From assembly GCA_036785705.1 (NCBI GenBank), contig JAWUZG010000013.1, positions 19,377,001-19,441,000 of the forward strand: 64,000 bases of DNA, in the 5' to 3' direction. Position 1 is the first letter of the stretch. Each line of letters begins with the position of its first letter. Source of the DNA: Acanthornis magna (Eukaryota; Chordata; Aves; Passeriformes; Acanthizidae). The position numbers and the translations under genes are program-made. Positions 1 through 13,712 of this stretch are shown piece after piece. The notes beneath the pieces were generated by a model. That model was not told where the DNA came from and searched no databases. It was given only the letters and a program-made list of their open reading frames with translations.

Positions 1-2069
1 AGTCTGGCCTTCAGCTCTCCCTGCCTTAGTTCAGCTGTAAAGCATTTCTAGCCAGAGGCTGGGAGGCTTTTGGAAGTGAGTGCCTTTGGTTTGCAGGAAA
101 TTTGTCCAGCAGGGCCTGGAGAGAATTTCATGACTTCTTGATACTTGTTAAGCCAGGAAGAGCAGCTCACAAATGGATGCCTTGCATTTGTGCGATAGGG
201 GTATAAAATGTAATCAAATCAGAAAATAACAAATGATGTGGAGGATTTCTTTGCAGCGAACAGCTTGTTAGCAGTGTAAAAATGCCCTTCAGTGGCTCTG
301 CTAATTGTTGGAATATTTTACAGTTGGGGAATTTTCCTTAAGAATCTCCCAGCCGTGTAAGAACGGCAAAAATAAAGGAAAACAGGTAAGACTGAGAATT
401 CAGGACAGACCTGTGTCAGGAGACAGGCTTGTTGGAGGGAATTAAAATCACAGTTTGTTCAATGTAACCAGACAGTGAGTATGCAGTCCTTGGCTATTTA
501 TAACTCACAAATAAGGCAAGCAGACAGCTAATATAGCCAGGGGCCAGCAGGAACAGAGCAGTGCAGCTTTATTAGCAAACCTAGGTGGACATGTCATTTG
601 ATATAACCATGTGTGAAAGTATTTTTATGGTCTGTGTGCGTTGAAAAAGGTCAGAGATGCTTTAAAAATGAAATTAAATAAAATTAAACCTTATTGAAGA
701 TAGCCGCGTCCCTCAGAGGCTTAAAGATTATCTGTAGGGAGAAGTGGGTTAATCACAGGGGACTTCAGCCTATGTGGAAAAATCCACCATCGCCAGATTT
801 GCAAGAGATAGAGAAAGAACCACCATTTAGGAACATATGGCAATTACCAAGCAATAGAGAATAATAGCTGCTTAATTATAAACTCCTGCATGCAGACTTT
901 CTGACAAGTGCGGACCGAAAAGCAATTCAGCTCCCTGAAAACGCTACAATCAAAATAATTAGATTGAGTTGTGATGTCTCAGAGCCTCGGACTGGGTAAT
1001 TAGGCAGCAGGAACATGTTCAGCTGCAGCAGAGGTGTCCGTGGGCTCCTCACACCTGTGTTTGTGTCTCACAGGGACAGCTCTGCGCCAGGAAAAATGAA
1101 ATAAAATCACTCGTCCCCATCGGTGACACTGGAGGTGTTGCAGTGCACTCTTTGCTGGGTTTCTGGCCTGGGAATATTTGCAGGGATGTGCTGTGGGGGC
1201 TGAGGCAGGGCTGGGATGGCTCCTCTGGATGCAGCTCTGCCATCCCTGGAGGAAAGTCACCCATCCCAGGGGAGTGGCACATCCCATGAGTGTCCCAACA
1301 GCATCCACGTGCTCATCTCTGCTTTGGGAGTAGAGAGTTAGTCTTCAGTTAATAACATTTTTTCCCCTTCTTTTTAACAAAAGAACAAAGCCCGTAGTTC
1401 TTCTGTCATTTTCCTTACATTTCGTTAAAAAATAAATCAGTGAAAAGAAGATTTAACCACTCCCAGTCACAGCTCCTTTTTTAAAGAAGAGAAAAAGAAT
1501 ATCAGTTCCTTCCCTTTTCCAGAGATGCAAAATAAAGGAAAAAAATTAAATACGTTGCAGCTTTTTTGTGGTGTTTTGTTTGGAGGTACAGCAACAGCCA
1601 TGGCTCAGGTAACTCTGCCCATGGAAGGATTTCCTCGTGCATGGGAACCTGCGGCTGTTGGAAACCAAAGCAAACAACCTTAAATATACTGATCCTCTCA
1701 GACATTTCTTATTGCTTACTCATCCCTGTGCTCAATAGTAATGATGGTTTAATTGTTGTGCAAAAGTTAGATATTATTAGCAATGGTTTCGCCTCCCTCG
1801 GCATTATACTGCATTCAAGAAGCCTGTTACTATTTTTGTCTCAATAATTTACTTTTCTTCAGGGAAAAGACCTATCCATCATTATCCTAAATTCAAGGAA
1901 AATAAATCCCCCATCCAGAAAAAAACTCCACACTTTTTTTATGTCTCAAATACCTTTTATTCCTCTTTAAAAAAAAAAAAAACACATTAAATGTCAGTGA
2001 AAATATATAGTTTCCTCAAGAACCAAGTCAATATTAACTGATTGTTGTATTCTTTTAAAATAACTGGGA
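1..2069. other. Intergenic, no gene recognised
   Basis: Unique-looking vertebrate DNA with short A-runs (for example 1,969-1,983) and chance ORFs under 105 codons. I see no exon, RNA gene or clear transposable element. Confidence 0.6.
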
Positions 2070-2405
2070 TCATAAAATTATAGAATGGTCCGGGTGGGAA
2101 CGGACTTAAAGCGCATCCAGTGCCACCCCTGCCATGGCAGGGACACCTCCCACTGTCCCAGGCTGCTCCAAGCCCTGTCCAGCCTGGCCTTGGGCACTGC
2201 CAGGGATCCAGGGGCAGCCACAGCTGCTCTGGGCACCTGTGCCAGGGCCTGCCCACCCTCCCAGGGAACAATAAATTCCTAAAATCTGTCCAAAAGCTAT
2301 TCTTTTTCAGTTTGAAGCCATTCCCCGTGTCCTGTCACTCCAAGCCCTTGTAAATAATCTCTCCCCAGCTCTACTGTAGCACCTCCAGGTAATGGAAGGC
2401 TGCAA
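2070..2405 (-). mobile_element. CR1 LINE 3' fragment
   Basis: Read on the - strand this is the 3' end of a CR1 retrotransposon. The + strand begins with tagaatggtccgggtggg, the complement of the CR1 3' terminus, runs through the catggcagggacacctccc and cagggatccaggggcagcc blocks, and continues to the gtcctgtcactccaagccct and cctccaggtaatggaaggctg blocks. It is 5'-truncated as usual and carries no reverse transcriptase. Apparent ORFs here are shadows. Confidence 0.9.
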
Positions 2406-4746
2406 ACAGAGTTTGTTCAGTGCTTTCTTTTTCCTTTTCACTTTTAGTCTTCTCATCTAAGTCCATTTTTGATTTTTATCTCGATGTTGGGAAAGGCAGG
2501 ACAGAATCAAAATGTTTGTGTGCATTTGAACTCACCTCACCCTTCAAACACAATGGCAGCAAGAATTCAACCTTGTTTTGCCACGGCCAGAGCAGGAAGG
2601 GAGAGAGCAGAAAACTTTAGGTTGGAAGGCAAATATCTGATGTTCTTTCCTTTCTCTCTGTGCTGGGAAGGTCCTTCAATGGAACGATGCCAAGGGTGGC
2701 ACAGTTGTGACATCAGTGCTTCCTGAAGGACCTCTCTGCTCCTGACCCTACAGCAACATGAGATGAAATTCTTCTCAAGGTATCAATGTCAGGGCAAGCT
2801 GTGGTCGGTGCAAAATTGAGAGAAAATGAATTTCAGCCATCAAAGCATAACCTTTCTGACAGAGCAATCTGGAAGCACACAAAGCCCAGTGAAAAATCTG
2901 TAATTTTTATTTCCACCACCGCCTTTGATGTGAGTTTTGTTGGGGAGTGTCACAGGGTTTTTATATTTTTAATTGCTCCGGGGAGCAAAGTCTCAAAGAG
3001 TCCGCATGAATAACAAGAGGGCTTTGAATTTATCTGGTGGAAATCGATAACTTAATGGGGAAGAGTTTTCTTTTGGTTGGTGAAAAAAGCAGTTTTGCCT
3101 TCTAGAAGCAAAGCATTTCAGCCTGCATGGGCTGTGTAAGACTTGCAAATGCAAGAGGATGTTGTCGCTAAAAACAAAATGAAGAGAGTGAGTGTAAACA
3201 GTCAGGTAAGAGTACACTGAATATCACTCAACAATTAACACTTTGGACTAAAATGGTATTCCCAGTTTTATCTTGTCACTAACCATTTGAAAGTTTAGAT
3301 TTCCAGTTATCTTTCCTATAAGACCAGACATCCCTTTTTCTAACTTGCATTAATTTTACAATTTGTCTTCTTTAAAACAGGAATAAAACCAGGTCACATG
3401 CTTACAATCACAAGATTCTTTTGAAATGCTCCCTTTTCAATGTTGTTAGAATTATTATTTTCATTCAAATTTACTCAGTTTCTTTTTTTTTTCTTGAAAA
3501 ACTGATGCAGTTCTACTGGAAAATATTCCCTTGGCTAAGGACAGTGTCGACACCTTCTTTAATTCACATTGCTATTTTGCCAGTGGCAAACCATAATATT
3601 TCCAATGTGTAAGGGAAGTTTCCTATACACCATGCTAAATAAAAATGCATTTTATAACTCCCATTCATTCAGAGAGAAAAGAACTGGTGGGACTGGAAGA
3701 AGCTTTCCATCGTTCTGAGCCAAATACTGTTCTTCTTAGACCAAAAAGCAGCACCTCTCCCCAAAAAAAGCAATTTCCTTGTGCATCACCCACTACACTT
3801 GTCAAAATAAATTGTATAGTATGTACTTGGGAGAAAAGAATAACCAGAGAATTAACTCAGGCTAATTTAAACCAAATTAATTAATCTCTGTCAGGAAAAT
3901 ACAAATCACCAGCTCCCTGATTTTTTTTTCCAAATCTTTTAATAATTTTGCGAAAGGAAAAATTCCAGAAGAGCAATCCATAGCTGCAGCTGCCTAAAAC
4001 ATGAAGAATATAATTTATTTCTCCATGCCTCTGACATTTTTCTTGGGTTAAAAAGATATTTAAGCTTCAGAGCACAAATATGAAGAGTGTAGGATCTATG
4101 CATTTCTGTGGTACTCTCATTGTGTGTTGGACTCTGTGAGCTGAAGCAGAAGAACAAGGACAGGTTTTTTGGCCCATCCTTTATGTGTCCTTGATAATTC
4201 TTTTTTAAGGGCAATGGTTTGTCTGCTTTCAAGTTTCAAAGTTCCTTTGCATGTCCTGTCAAAATGTTTTTTGTGCTTTGCACTGGCCATTGAAAGGATG
4301 TGAGGGATCCATCCACTCCCAGAGCAGAACTCAGCGGGGAAAGCAAGGAAGGAAGGGCAAGACAGAAGGCAGATATTAATTTTTTGATTTGTCTTGGATA
4401 GGTTTGCGTGGTTACAAACTCCCCGGAATCCTCTGAGCAGCCTGTGTTATGGAGACAACCCAAAACTGTCAATAATTCCCAATTGCCACACGTTTTTACC
4501 TCCCTGCCACCTTTGCTCCCAATGAGCCATTTCTGGGGAAATAGCTGTGAAAATCCACAGTGATACCAAGAGTTTATCAGCTTCTGTTTTTTTCCTAAAA
4601 ATATTCTCATAAATAAAAGGGGTCACTTGCAGGGATGGGAGGAATTGCAAAGGTTGCCTGGAGGAAAATGTTGGTTTTATTCAGGTAAGAAGGTAAATGA
4701 CGTTTTTACAAGCTGCACAGGGCTGGCATTGTGCTTGTGTGTGTAT
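2406..4746. other. Intergenic, no gene recognised
   Basis: AT-leaning unique sequence with chance ORFs up to 124 codons that show no family resemblance. No transposable element is evident. Confidence 0.55.
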
Positions 4747-4968
4747 TTATAGATATATTTTGTAAAAAATTTTTATATATATTTTTATATATTTATATAT
4801 TTATATATTTATATAGTTATATATTTATATTTATATTTATATTTATATTTATATTTATATACATGCTTATGCATATATATTTATATAAAAACATATATAC
4901 ATATAAATGTATATAAACAAATATATATATATTTATATACATTATATATATATATTTATAGACATGCT
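4747..4968. repeat. AT-rich microsatellite (TATATT/TTATAT)n
   Basis: More than 200 bases almost wholly of A and T, with phased ttatat hexamers strongest at about 4,823-4,860 and degenerate tata runs on either side. ORFs rich in Tyr and Ile here come from the repeat. Confidence 0.9.
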
Positions 4969-5139
4969 TGTGTGTACCTATAGAGAAACAAAACAAAATG
5001 CGCCAATGCCAACCCTCAAGGCCCAACTGCATCCAAAATGAAATGGAAAGCAAGGCTGGCAAGGAGTGCAGCACTTGGTGAAGCTCCTGACCTGCAGAAC
5101 CAAGGGTTCCTATTGCTCATCACTGACATGGCAAAGCAC

Positions 5140-5337
5140 CTTTTTTTTTTGTTTTGGTGGGGTTTTTTTGTTTGGTTGTTTGGTTGGTTTTTGAGGGGCT
5201 TTGTTTTTTAAGGGTCTTTTTGTTTGTTTGTTTGGTGGGGTTTTTTGCTTTTTTTTTTTTGTTTGTTTGTTTGTTTGCTTGGTTTCTGGTTTTTAGGTTT
5301 TGGGGTTTTTTTGTTTTTTTTTGTTTTTGATGGGGTT
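5140..5337 (+). repeat. T/G-rich low-complexity tract (TTTG)n
   Basis: Runs of T8 to T12 are interspersed with tttg and ttggttg words, including four to five consecutive tttg units near 5,220-5,232 and 5,259-5,277. The opposite strand gives Lys-rich chance ORFs. Confidence 0.9.
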
Positions 5338-8300
5338 TCCTGAAAAACCTTCGCCTGTGCCCCTGAATAGATTGCCGACTCTTCTGAGCCAGGAATTTCT
5401 CGAAACTGGCAACACCCGCTATGATGCAGGCACGATTTCAGGCATTCCTTTGCTAAAATCAGTACCTGCTGAGATTCCATCCTGCATTCCTCAGATTTCT
5501 CAGAATCCAAGACAGCTGGGGAGATATTCCTCCCTTTGGAAAGGCTGCTGGCCTGAGGCTCTCAGGAATGGTGTGTCCAGCAGCATGGCTTCAGTTTCAT
5601 GGGCGTGTTGGTGACAAAGGTCTGTCCTAATGAGGAACCAATGACTCGATTGCACCCCAGGGATGTGAGATTTGTCACAGGAACACAGGGAAATTCTCTG
5701 GAAGTGCTAATGACACCTTCTGGAATGGTCTGGGGGAGCCCCCACTGATACATCCCACAAACTCTGCTTTCCCTGGACTCACACACGTGGCAAAAGCCAT
5801 GTGCAAAATCCTGGAGGATTTTCAGCTTCCTGGGACCTCCGTGGGTACAGCAATATCCAATGGGATATAAATAAAGAAGGTATTTTATCCCAGAAATGCA
5901 CACCAAATAGATCCTTGATAAAAAATAATTTATGGCAGCGATGAAAAAATACATATGATAAAAACCCATTCCAAAGCCAAATCGTTCTCCCAAGCTGAAG
6001 ACCAACCACAGACAAAACTAATAACTAGAAGCAATTTATAAGGAGCTGAAACATCATGAGAATAGGGGAATAAAATACATTTTGACTGGAACAATATAAT
6101 GTTATTGGCAACACAATGGCATACAAGCCTCCGGAGGTGCCATGCTGTCTTCTTTGATTAAAAGCTTGAAGAGAAGCATGAGTATTAATTTAGAAAAACT
6201 GTTTATATCTTCTGTCTCTCTAGAATATTATTAATTGGAGTGTGCAAAATTAGGTCTTCAGAGCTCTTGCAAATTACTGTAAGCAGCGAGTCTTTATGCA
6301 GAAGGATAAAGCCAGGATTTCAGAGGCTTTGGGAGAAGTAATTAAGTTCTGTTACTCGCAAGTGTGTTTGTTTACAGGAAGAACTTTCCCCACAGAAGTG
6401 GACATAGTTATTTTTCTTTGTTTTCCTAACAAATATTTCCTGAGGGATGACTACCAAGATTAATTAATCTTATTAAGTCTGAGGCAGAAAACATCTCACT
6501 CCTGTGAGAGACTTGAAAGTCTGAGCTGGTTGTCCTGGATCCTCAGGCTCCATGGCTTGAGCATCAATAATGTCACCCCATCCAAAGGCAGGGAGCAGCT
6601 GAAAAATGCCATTTGTGAAAATTCTTTTCTTTCAGCTGGCTAAGGAGGTAAATTCCACTTTTAAATGGGTTCAGGTAAGCCAGACACACCTCTCTGATCT
6701 TTCCTTTCGTGACAGCATGGGAATCATTATGGGCTTTATTCCTGGGTATTTGGTGGTGTGGGAACAGAGAAAGTATTTTACATTTATCCCTCTTTTTAGG
6801 CCTTGAAATTGTCATCCATCATTCTTTTCCTATCCTTTTTCTTTTTAATCTGAAACCATCCTTCACGTATCTCTTGATACTTTCAAGACATACAAGGACA
6901 GAAAGAAAACTCAAAAAATCATTGAATGGTTCATACCATGGAGCTGTAATTAAAAAAAAAAAATTAAAAAATTGTCTAAACACAATAAAATTTTTCCCTA
7001 ATTTTCACAGCAGTCTCTCAATGGAGGCTTAAACTGTCAGGCTCTGCAAGTCAATCCAAGGGATGGTACTTTCCCACGAAGAAGGGTTAAAAGATTGAGA
7101 GCCCAAATCTGCAGCTGGTGCTGAGCAGAGAAGCAGAGGCTGGGAGGATGATGGATGCTCAACTTCCAGCTAAAGTCATTACATGGAAAGTAAAGGAGCT
7201 CGGGGAGTGCCCATTGCCCAAATCCAATTTTCATAGCAATGTGTTGCTGAGAGTGCAAATTACTGAAAATTTGCCAATCCAAAGGTAATATTCAGGAAAG
7301 CCTTTCCAGTAAAAGTGGAAACAGCCTCTCAGTGAGCGGTGCTGCTCTTCCAATAAAGCACAGGTGGAATGAACCGCACAGAATTTCAATAAATAAAACA
7401 AAACGCAAAGAAAACAGAGTTGTAACAACACTGGCAAGAGGAATTGCGTTCTAACGCTGAGCACATGGAAATAAACCCTTTTGGAATGCTTACACTCCAG
7501 CTGAGTTAGACGTGAAATAAACCTTCATGTGTAGTTAAAGACTGACGGATTTATTGGTGGGAAGAAAGACAAATAGTGGAGTATTACCAGCAGAAAAATC
7601 TGGAAAAATCCAGCTTTGATGTGATTCAAACCTAAAATATTGAGTGAATGCTTCCACTTTGGCATGTGCCTATTTCTCTGGCCAGTTCAGCTGGGAATTC
7701 CAGAAAAGAGGAGTTGTTTCCACGTGGATGCTCCAGCACTGAGCCAGCCTGGCTTTACCTGCATGGCACTGGACTGAGTTGTTTTTAGGCATCATATCTG
7801 TTCTAAAAGAGAGTTTGGAAAACTATAGTTGCAAATCAAGGAGTTTGATGGAAAATGAAGTCTTATTTCTACCGGTGAAGTTTGATTGCTGAGAGTAGGT
7901 TTGGTGCCTTATGAAACAGGAAAAATGTTTTCTGCCTCAGGAAATACTCATGTTAACTGGATATTACTTTGAGTATTTTAATATTCTGGCTGACACGTCT
8001 GCTCCAAGGAGATACAAACTACTCTTGATAATCTGGCAGCCAACGGAGGAAGACTGATGAAGAATCAGAGGAATATTATTTTGAAACATGATTTAAATGC
8101 GATTTATAAACCTCAACTGATCTCAGCTCAAATGCCTTTGTTTCCAAGCAGACAGAAAGTGCTGATGCCCGGCCAGGGCCTGTGCAATGGTCCTGGGTTT
8201 GGGGTGGGGGGCACTGGATGCTTTTTTCCCCATGGTCTCAGGGAAAATCCAATCTCTGCCGACACAGCAACGCACATGTGCTGCCACCAGATTCACACAG

Positions 8301-11224
8301 ATGTGATTGTCTGCAGTCCCGTAAACATTTCTTTTGATGATGCCCCAGAAAGAGAATCTAGTTCACTTCCTCCAGGCTACGCAGAGCTAACTGGGATGGA
8401 AAAGAGTAAGCAAATACGTGGAAAACAGCCAGCAGTGGCTAAGGAGCGGCTGGCATCCCCGGGAAGCAGAGTGCCTTGCGAGGGAGGCTTTCCTGGAGCT
8501 GCTGGAGCAGAGGGCAGCCAGCTGAGCTTGTTAAATGCACATTTTCTGATGAATAAATCTTGTGCCTGTCATTTGGAGAGGTAAATCTTCCGAGGGAAGG
8601 CTCTCCTCCCCAAACACAGGGACTGAAATGCTGCTCGGGGAGGGTGTCCCAGGGCTGCTTCCCCCATCCCCAGAGAATTGGACAGGACGTGATCTCAATG
8701 TCCCAGGGCTGGGGATCCTCTGCTCTGTGCCCTGGAGCATTCAACCTTCCTGCTGCACTTTGAGCCACTCCATGACACTTCTATTATTAGCAGTACCTGA
8801 GCAGGGAAAATGGAGCATGTTCTTTTAGGGGAATTGGTTTTGCCCTTAATCTGTTGGTTTATTTATTTGTGAACGCTCTGGCTGAAGGAGCTTATTAAAT
8901 AATAATAATGTTGGGATACAATCCTGAAACAGCTGGCATTGTGTGTTCTTAAAAACCTGACAACATCACCATGCTGCTGGATATTTGACTTCAGCATTGT
9001 AATGGATATTTAAAAAAAACCAAACCAAACCAAATCACCGTGGGTGTTTTCAGAAGGGGCTCATTCCCAGTTTGGTGGGTTTCACTTTCTCCTTGATGAT
9101 TTTGCTTCTGATCTTGCTCAGCATGGCAGACCTGACTCATTTGATTGCTGCACAGAGGAATTAACACCGGATTTCTGTGGCCAAACAGGCAGAGAGGAGG
9201 TGCAGGGGGCTCTGGGGGATCATGTGTGAGGGGTAGAGAAGCTGCAGCATGAGAATCATCCCCGAGCACAGAGATCTGTCCCTCCCTGGCCCAGGGACTG
9301 TGCAGCTTCACCCTGCACCAACTCCCTGCAGCTCCTGTGGTTATCCAGGGGGTTGGCATTGCCTTGGTAACTCAGCAAGAGTCTTCTCCTTCCAAAAATT
9401 ACCATGTTTATTATTTTTTTCCAAATTATGGGAGCAATCCGGGTGACCAAAGGAAGCGCTTGTGCTATTTCAGTCCTGCCAAGCTGTCCCTGCTGCCACC
9501 TGAGCTGCCCCCCGACCCCTCCATGGCCCCAAAGGAGGTCCCAATCACCCTCAGGGGTGAGAATAGCTCTAGGTGCCGATGTTTGAGTCATTAAATGTCA
9601 TCTGGCTGCCCTGTTTGCACACAAGAACAAGTGGAATTGAGTGAAAACATGAGAGAAAAATAAGCCAAGCAACACTGAGCCTTTCTCAGGACAGGCATGG
9701 AAGTCAAAGCTTTCAGCAATCTGGGTGAGGGCCAATTTACTGGGGTGTTCCCTGCAATTTGGAGGCTCTTTCCCTTGCTCTGGAGCCCCGGCAGGCAGCT
9801 GAGAGGACAGATCCTCTGGTTTGAGGGATTTCCTGATGATTATGGCTTTTCCCCTGTGCTTTGTATGACAGTTCAGGCCTCCAAGTACTTCTCCTTAACA
9901 ATCTCAGTGATAACAACTATTTTCCCCAACTTAAACAGAGGTGAGGGCAAGGCAAGGAGATGCTGCCATCACCATTGAAGCTCTTGGCTTTCCCTGAACC
10001 TCTGGCAGCCTCTTTTGGGGCTGGGTTACAATCCCTGTGCTCAGGTAACACCGTCCCTTCCCATCCCAAAGGGGTCTCTGCAGGAGCTGAAACTCTCGGC
10101 TCCTTTGGGATTTTCCCACAGCTGCTCCAGAGCAGCTCCTGCCCAGCTCAGAGCTGTCACAGCTCCCTCTGCAGCAGGACCAGCCCCAAATCACCTTGTG
10201 AGTGTAAAAGATCCATCACTGCTCTCTTTGCCGAGGCTGGGATTTTTATTGGAGCTGCAGCAGAACCAGACATCCTAAATCCGCTGCATTTCAGTGGGAT
10301 TTGCGTGTCTGATTCCCGTCAGCTCCTCTGACAGGCTTCCCCTCTCTTCCTTCTGCAGCCAGCTCTAAGCCTTTCATCTATTTTGGCAATTACCACACTA
10401 TTAGCACCATTTCCCATTAAATCTCATCCTGCATCAAGCTCCTGACACGGAGCACTGTTATAGCACTTCAGAACTTCACATATACCTTATAACACTTGCA
10501 AGCAAGATAAAATGATTCACTCGTTTGGCAATCTCCCCCTTTTGTGGCACATAAATTATTATAGAAGTCTTCAAAATTGGAGTGTGTCTGTTTAAAATAT
10601 GTTTCTAAGTAAGGAGAATGCAAGAACAAAATAAGCTTTGTGCAGAAATTTCTAACCTAGCAGATTTAAAGCAGCATCGCTTTGAGCTGAGTAATACACC
10701 TCTCAAAATCTCTCACCTGGCTGGCTGCAGGGTGGTTTTGCCAGAGTCCTCACAGAGAATGACCAGATTTTGGGGTTCATGCCTCATTATATCCTTCCTT
10801 TGGCTCTGTGCTGATTTACTGCCCCAGCACTCGGGTTTGTGTTTGAGAGCAGATCCCCTCCCTGCTGCTCTGTCACCTGAGCACTGGGGCTGTCCTCTCA
10901 CGTACTCATCATGGGACAATCGAATCACAGCACAGCTGGAGTTGTTTTCATGGCTCTTGCTGGGATATTGCTTGGATTTCATAATCAAACAAGCCTGACA
11001 TAGTTGATCTTGCACACTGAAGTCTGTGGCTCGCCACAAATATGAGCAGCAAATCACGGCTTATTTCTCCTTTTTTCCCCCTGTACGTATTCTTAAGGAT
11101 CAAGGACAACAAGTGAGGGCTTTGTGAGCCACCTCTGTGTTCTGAGGCCAAAAAGGGCTTTTCCACCCTTTGTGAGAGTTAGATGAGCCTGGCACGCCGT
11201 TTCACAGAATGGATCATGCCCTGA
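5338..11224. other. Intergenic, no gene recognised
   Basis: Mostly unique sequence. It includes a (CCAAA)n-like run at 9,011-9,035 and a T-rich stretch near 9,411-9,422. The longest frame is 175 codons at 8,057-8,584 and has no recognisable family. A repeat-free AT-rich block around 6,180-6,480 contains several TAATTA-type words. Confidence 0.5.
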
Positions 11225-11305
11225 AATCACAGAATGGTTTGTGTTGAAGGGACCTTGAGGATCACCCAGTTCCACCCCCCTGCCGTGGACAGGGACACCT
11301 TCCCC
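11225..11305 (-). mobile_element. CR1 LINE 3'-end fragment (short)
   Basis: The + strand reads atcacagaatggtttgtgtt, then gaagggaccttgaggatcac and a diverged ccctgccgtggacagggacacc block, the complement of a CR1 3' end. It is more diverged than the copies at 2.1, 14.8 and 44.7 kb. Confidence 0.8.
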
Positions 11306-12379
11306 TCCATTTCCCCATTTTCGTGCTCTCTTTCAGAACCAAGTCTGTAGCACAAGAACATGGAGCTAAGAACCACCAAGAGGGATGAGTTCGGGGGGGG
11401 ACAAATGCCCATGCCTGGCTGAAGGCAAGAGCACCCATCCAATATCTCTGTCGGGATCTCATTTCGGCTGGTGGGACTGACACCTCTCCCCTCCATTTCC
11501 ACTCCAAAATGCAGAGTTTGCCTGTCTGGCAGAGCTGGAGGCTGGGCTTGACCTCCACTAGGGCCAGACAGGGAGACCTCCAGCACCACTTCTCACCCAC
11601 CCTGACCAAAGGCTCTGTGTGTGCAGAGCTGCCAGAAGAGCCTTCAGCAAATCTCCAAAAGATGGTGCAGGCGAAATGGGCTGGGAGGTTTGCTCCCAGC
11701 CCTGCTCTCATTAGCAATTAACACTCCTCCCTCCTAGAGGAGAGTTAACAATTCCTTCATTCCTTCGCAGGGGTTGACATTTTCCCATCTCCATGAGCTG
11801 CTCCCTGTGGGCAGAATGCCACGAACTGTTAGAATTCCTCCCTAAAGTGACTTGTCACTGAGAGAGCAACCAGGGAAAGAGGCAGCCAAGAGATTCACCG
11901 CTCGCAATTACCGCATCTCCCCTCCTGTTTCTATATCCAAATCCATCTGGATCCATCCAGATCTCTCCGAATTGCTCTATCCCCAGTTGTCCCATGAAGC
12001 CACCCCTCCTGCACTGCACGTGCCTTCAGCCTAAAGTAGCAACTCCTCATCAAAAATGGGATTTCTACCCACTGCAGCCTATATTCATACTGCATACACA
12101 GAACTTGCTTTGCTTGTGTGGAGTGATCTTATTTGGGGGCACACAATGCCTGTTCTGTGCTCCAGGAGCTGAGTGGAGCTCAGTGTTTCCCTAACGCCTT
12201 CCCACTTCTTGGGAATCACCTGCAGGCCGCCCCAGAGATGCTGACCCCGAGACTGTTTCACACACATGCTTTAAAAGTGACATGGTCAGAGTTTTCCATG
12301 TTTTACACTGTGGTAACTCAGGTCAAAAATTGGCCTTCACCCTTCGGAGAGCGCAGGGATGCAAAACGATCCAGGGGAA
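11306..12379. other. Intergenic, no gene recognised
   Basis: GC-moderate unique sequence. Overlapping ORFs of up to 151 codons occur on the - strand but resemble no known protein. Confidence 0.5.
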
Positions 12380-12500
12380 TGAGAGGATCACAGGAGACCC
12401 AGGGTTGGAAGGAACCCATGAAGATCATCAAGTCCAACTCCTGGCCCTGCCCAGGGCAGCCCAACAATCCCACCCTGTTCCCTGCCGTGGGAAAGAAGAG
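12380..12500 (-). mobile_element. CR1-like LINE fragment
   Basis: The + strand reads ggttggaaggaacccatgaa, then gatcatcaagtccaactcct and ggccctgcccagggcagccc, matching the complement of another CR1 subfamily 3' region. Boundaries are approximate. Confidence 0.7.
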
Positions 12501-13595
12501 AAGCAGCAGCAATCCTCCCCCGTGGGCAGAAATCCCAGCGCCCGCAGGGAGAGCAGATCCAGCGAGCCAATGATTTTCAGTGCCTGCTGCTCACTGCCCA
12601 AATTGTTGCCACCTGGAAATCCCAGCACATCCCCAGGAGAGGGAGGAAGAGCCCAACAGCGGAGATTTCTGGAGTTTGGGCAGTCTGACACCTTCCTTTG
12701 GATCCATTCCCTCCTGGGCATCGCTGTGGCTCAGGGTGGCAGCAATACTCCCCTGAGTCTGTGATTAATCCCTGACGTCTGTGCCTGGTGCTTGGTGCAC
12801 TGCTTGAGCTCATCTCCTGATCATTTCCAGGGAATCCTGGAATTTTGAATTCTTGTGAGTTCATATTCTGAGAAAATTCTGGTTTTACTGGGAAATGCTG
12901 CTTTCCTGGGGACTTTGACAAATGTCACATTTGTGGCTCATTTAATCTGCATATTTGTATTTGGTGTAATATTGTATTAGCTCAACTGCTGTTATTATTC
13001 CAGATATACATTTATCTTCATATCTGTACCCAGCTGCTATGCCCTCTCTGTACACCAGGACCTCTTCCTTCTTTATTTTTAATATTTCTTCCTTAGAACA
13101 TTTTAAGGGACTGTAAAACCCTCGTAATATGGAAGATAAGTTTTCAAGTGTAGCAAACTACAGGAAGAAAATTCAATCTTTCACTTATTTTCATTTTAAT
13201 TCTTTTTATAACCAGGGAGTGAGAGGTTATTGCTCTTTTTTTAGAACATGATGCTGAATTTGTCCAGATTTCTTGGTAGAGACATTCATCCAGTTACATT
13301 TATTTAATGTGCTAAATGACCTTTTGAAAGTGCTTTTTTGATGTCATGTAGAATATCAGCAACACATTTTAGAACAGCAACAATGCAAGTTCTTTTTCTT
13401 TCTTACTTTTGCTGTAAATAAAAAAAAACTAAACATGCTTGCAGTATTTTCTCTAACAGCCCTTTGGATCAACTACAGTATCTGTTTTTAAAAAAAGAAG
13501 ATACAACAACCTTCAGTTTTTCTAACCCATCTCAGGTGTTAGAAGAAATGAGGGACTAGCTGAGAATTAATCTGTAATTTCACTTATTTGCCTAA

Positions 13596-13627
13596 AATTT
13601 CCATGTTCACAGCTGAACATGGAAATT
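13596..13627. repeat. Inverted repeat, 14-bp perfect arms with 4-base loop
   Basis: The left arm aatttccatgttca (13,596-13,609) is exactly complementary to tgaacatggaaatt (13,614-13,627), with loop cagc. I checked this base by base. Confidence 0.95.
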
Positions 13628-13712
13628 AGTCCTATTCTTCCACAATAGAGCTGAAAAATGCCTGAAGAGTATGGAGAGAACACCAAACCCCAGGGATGTT
13701 TAAGATTAGTTA

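Noticed and set aside
12133..12764. Overlapping 146- and 160-codon + ORFs
   Set aside because: They cross a CR1-like fragment and have no coherent family resemblance.
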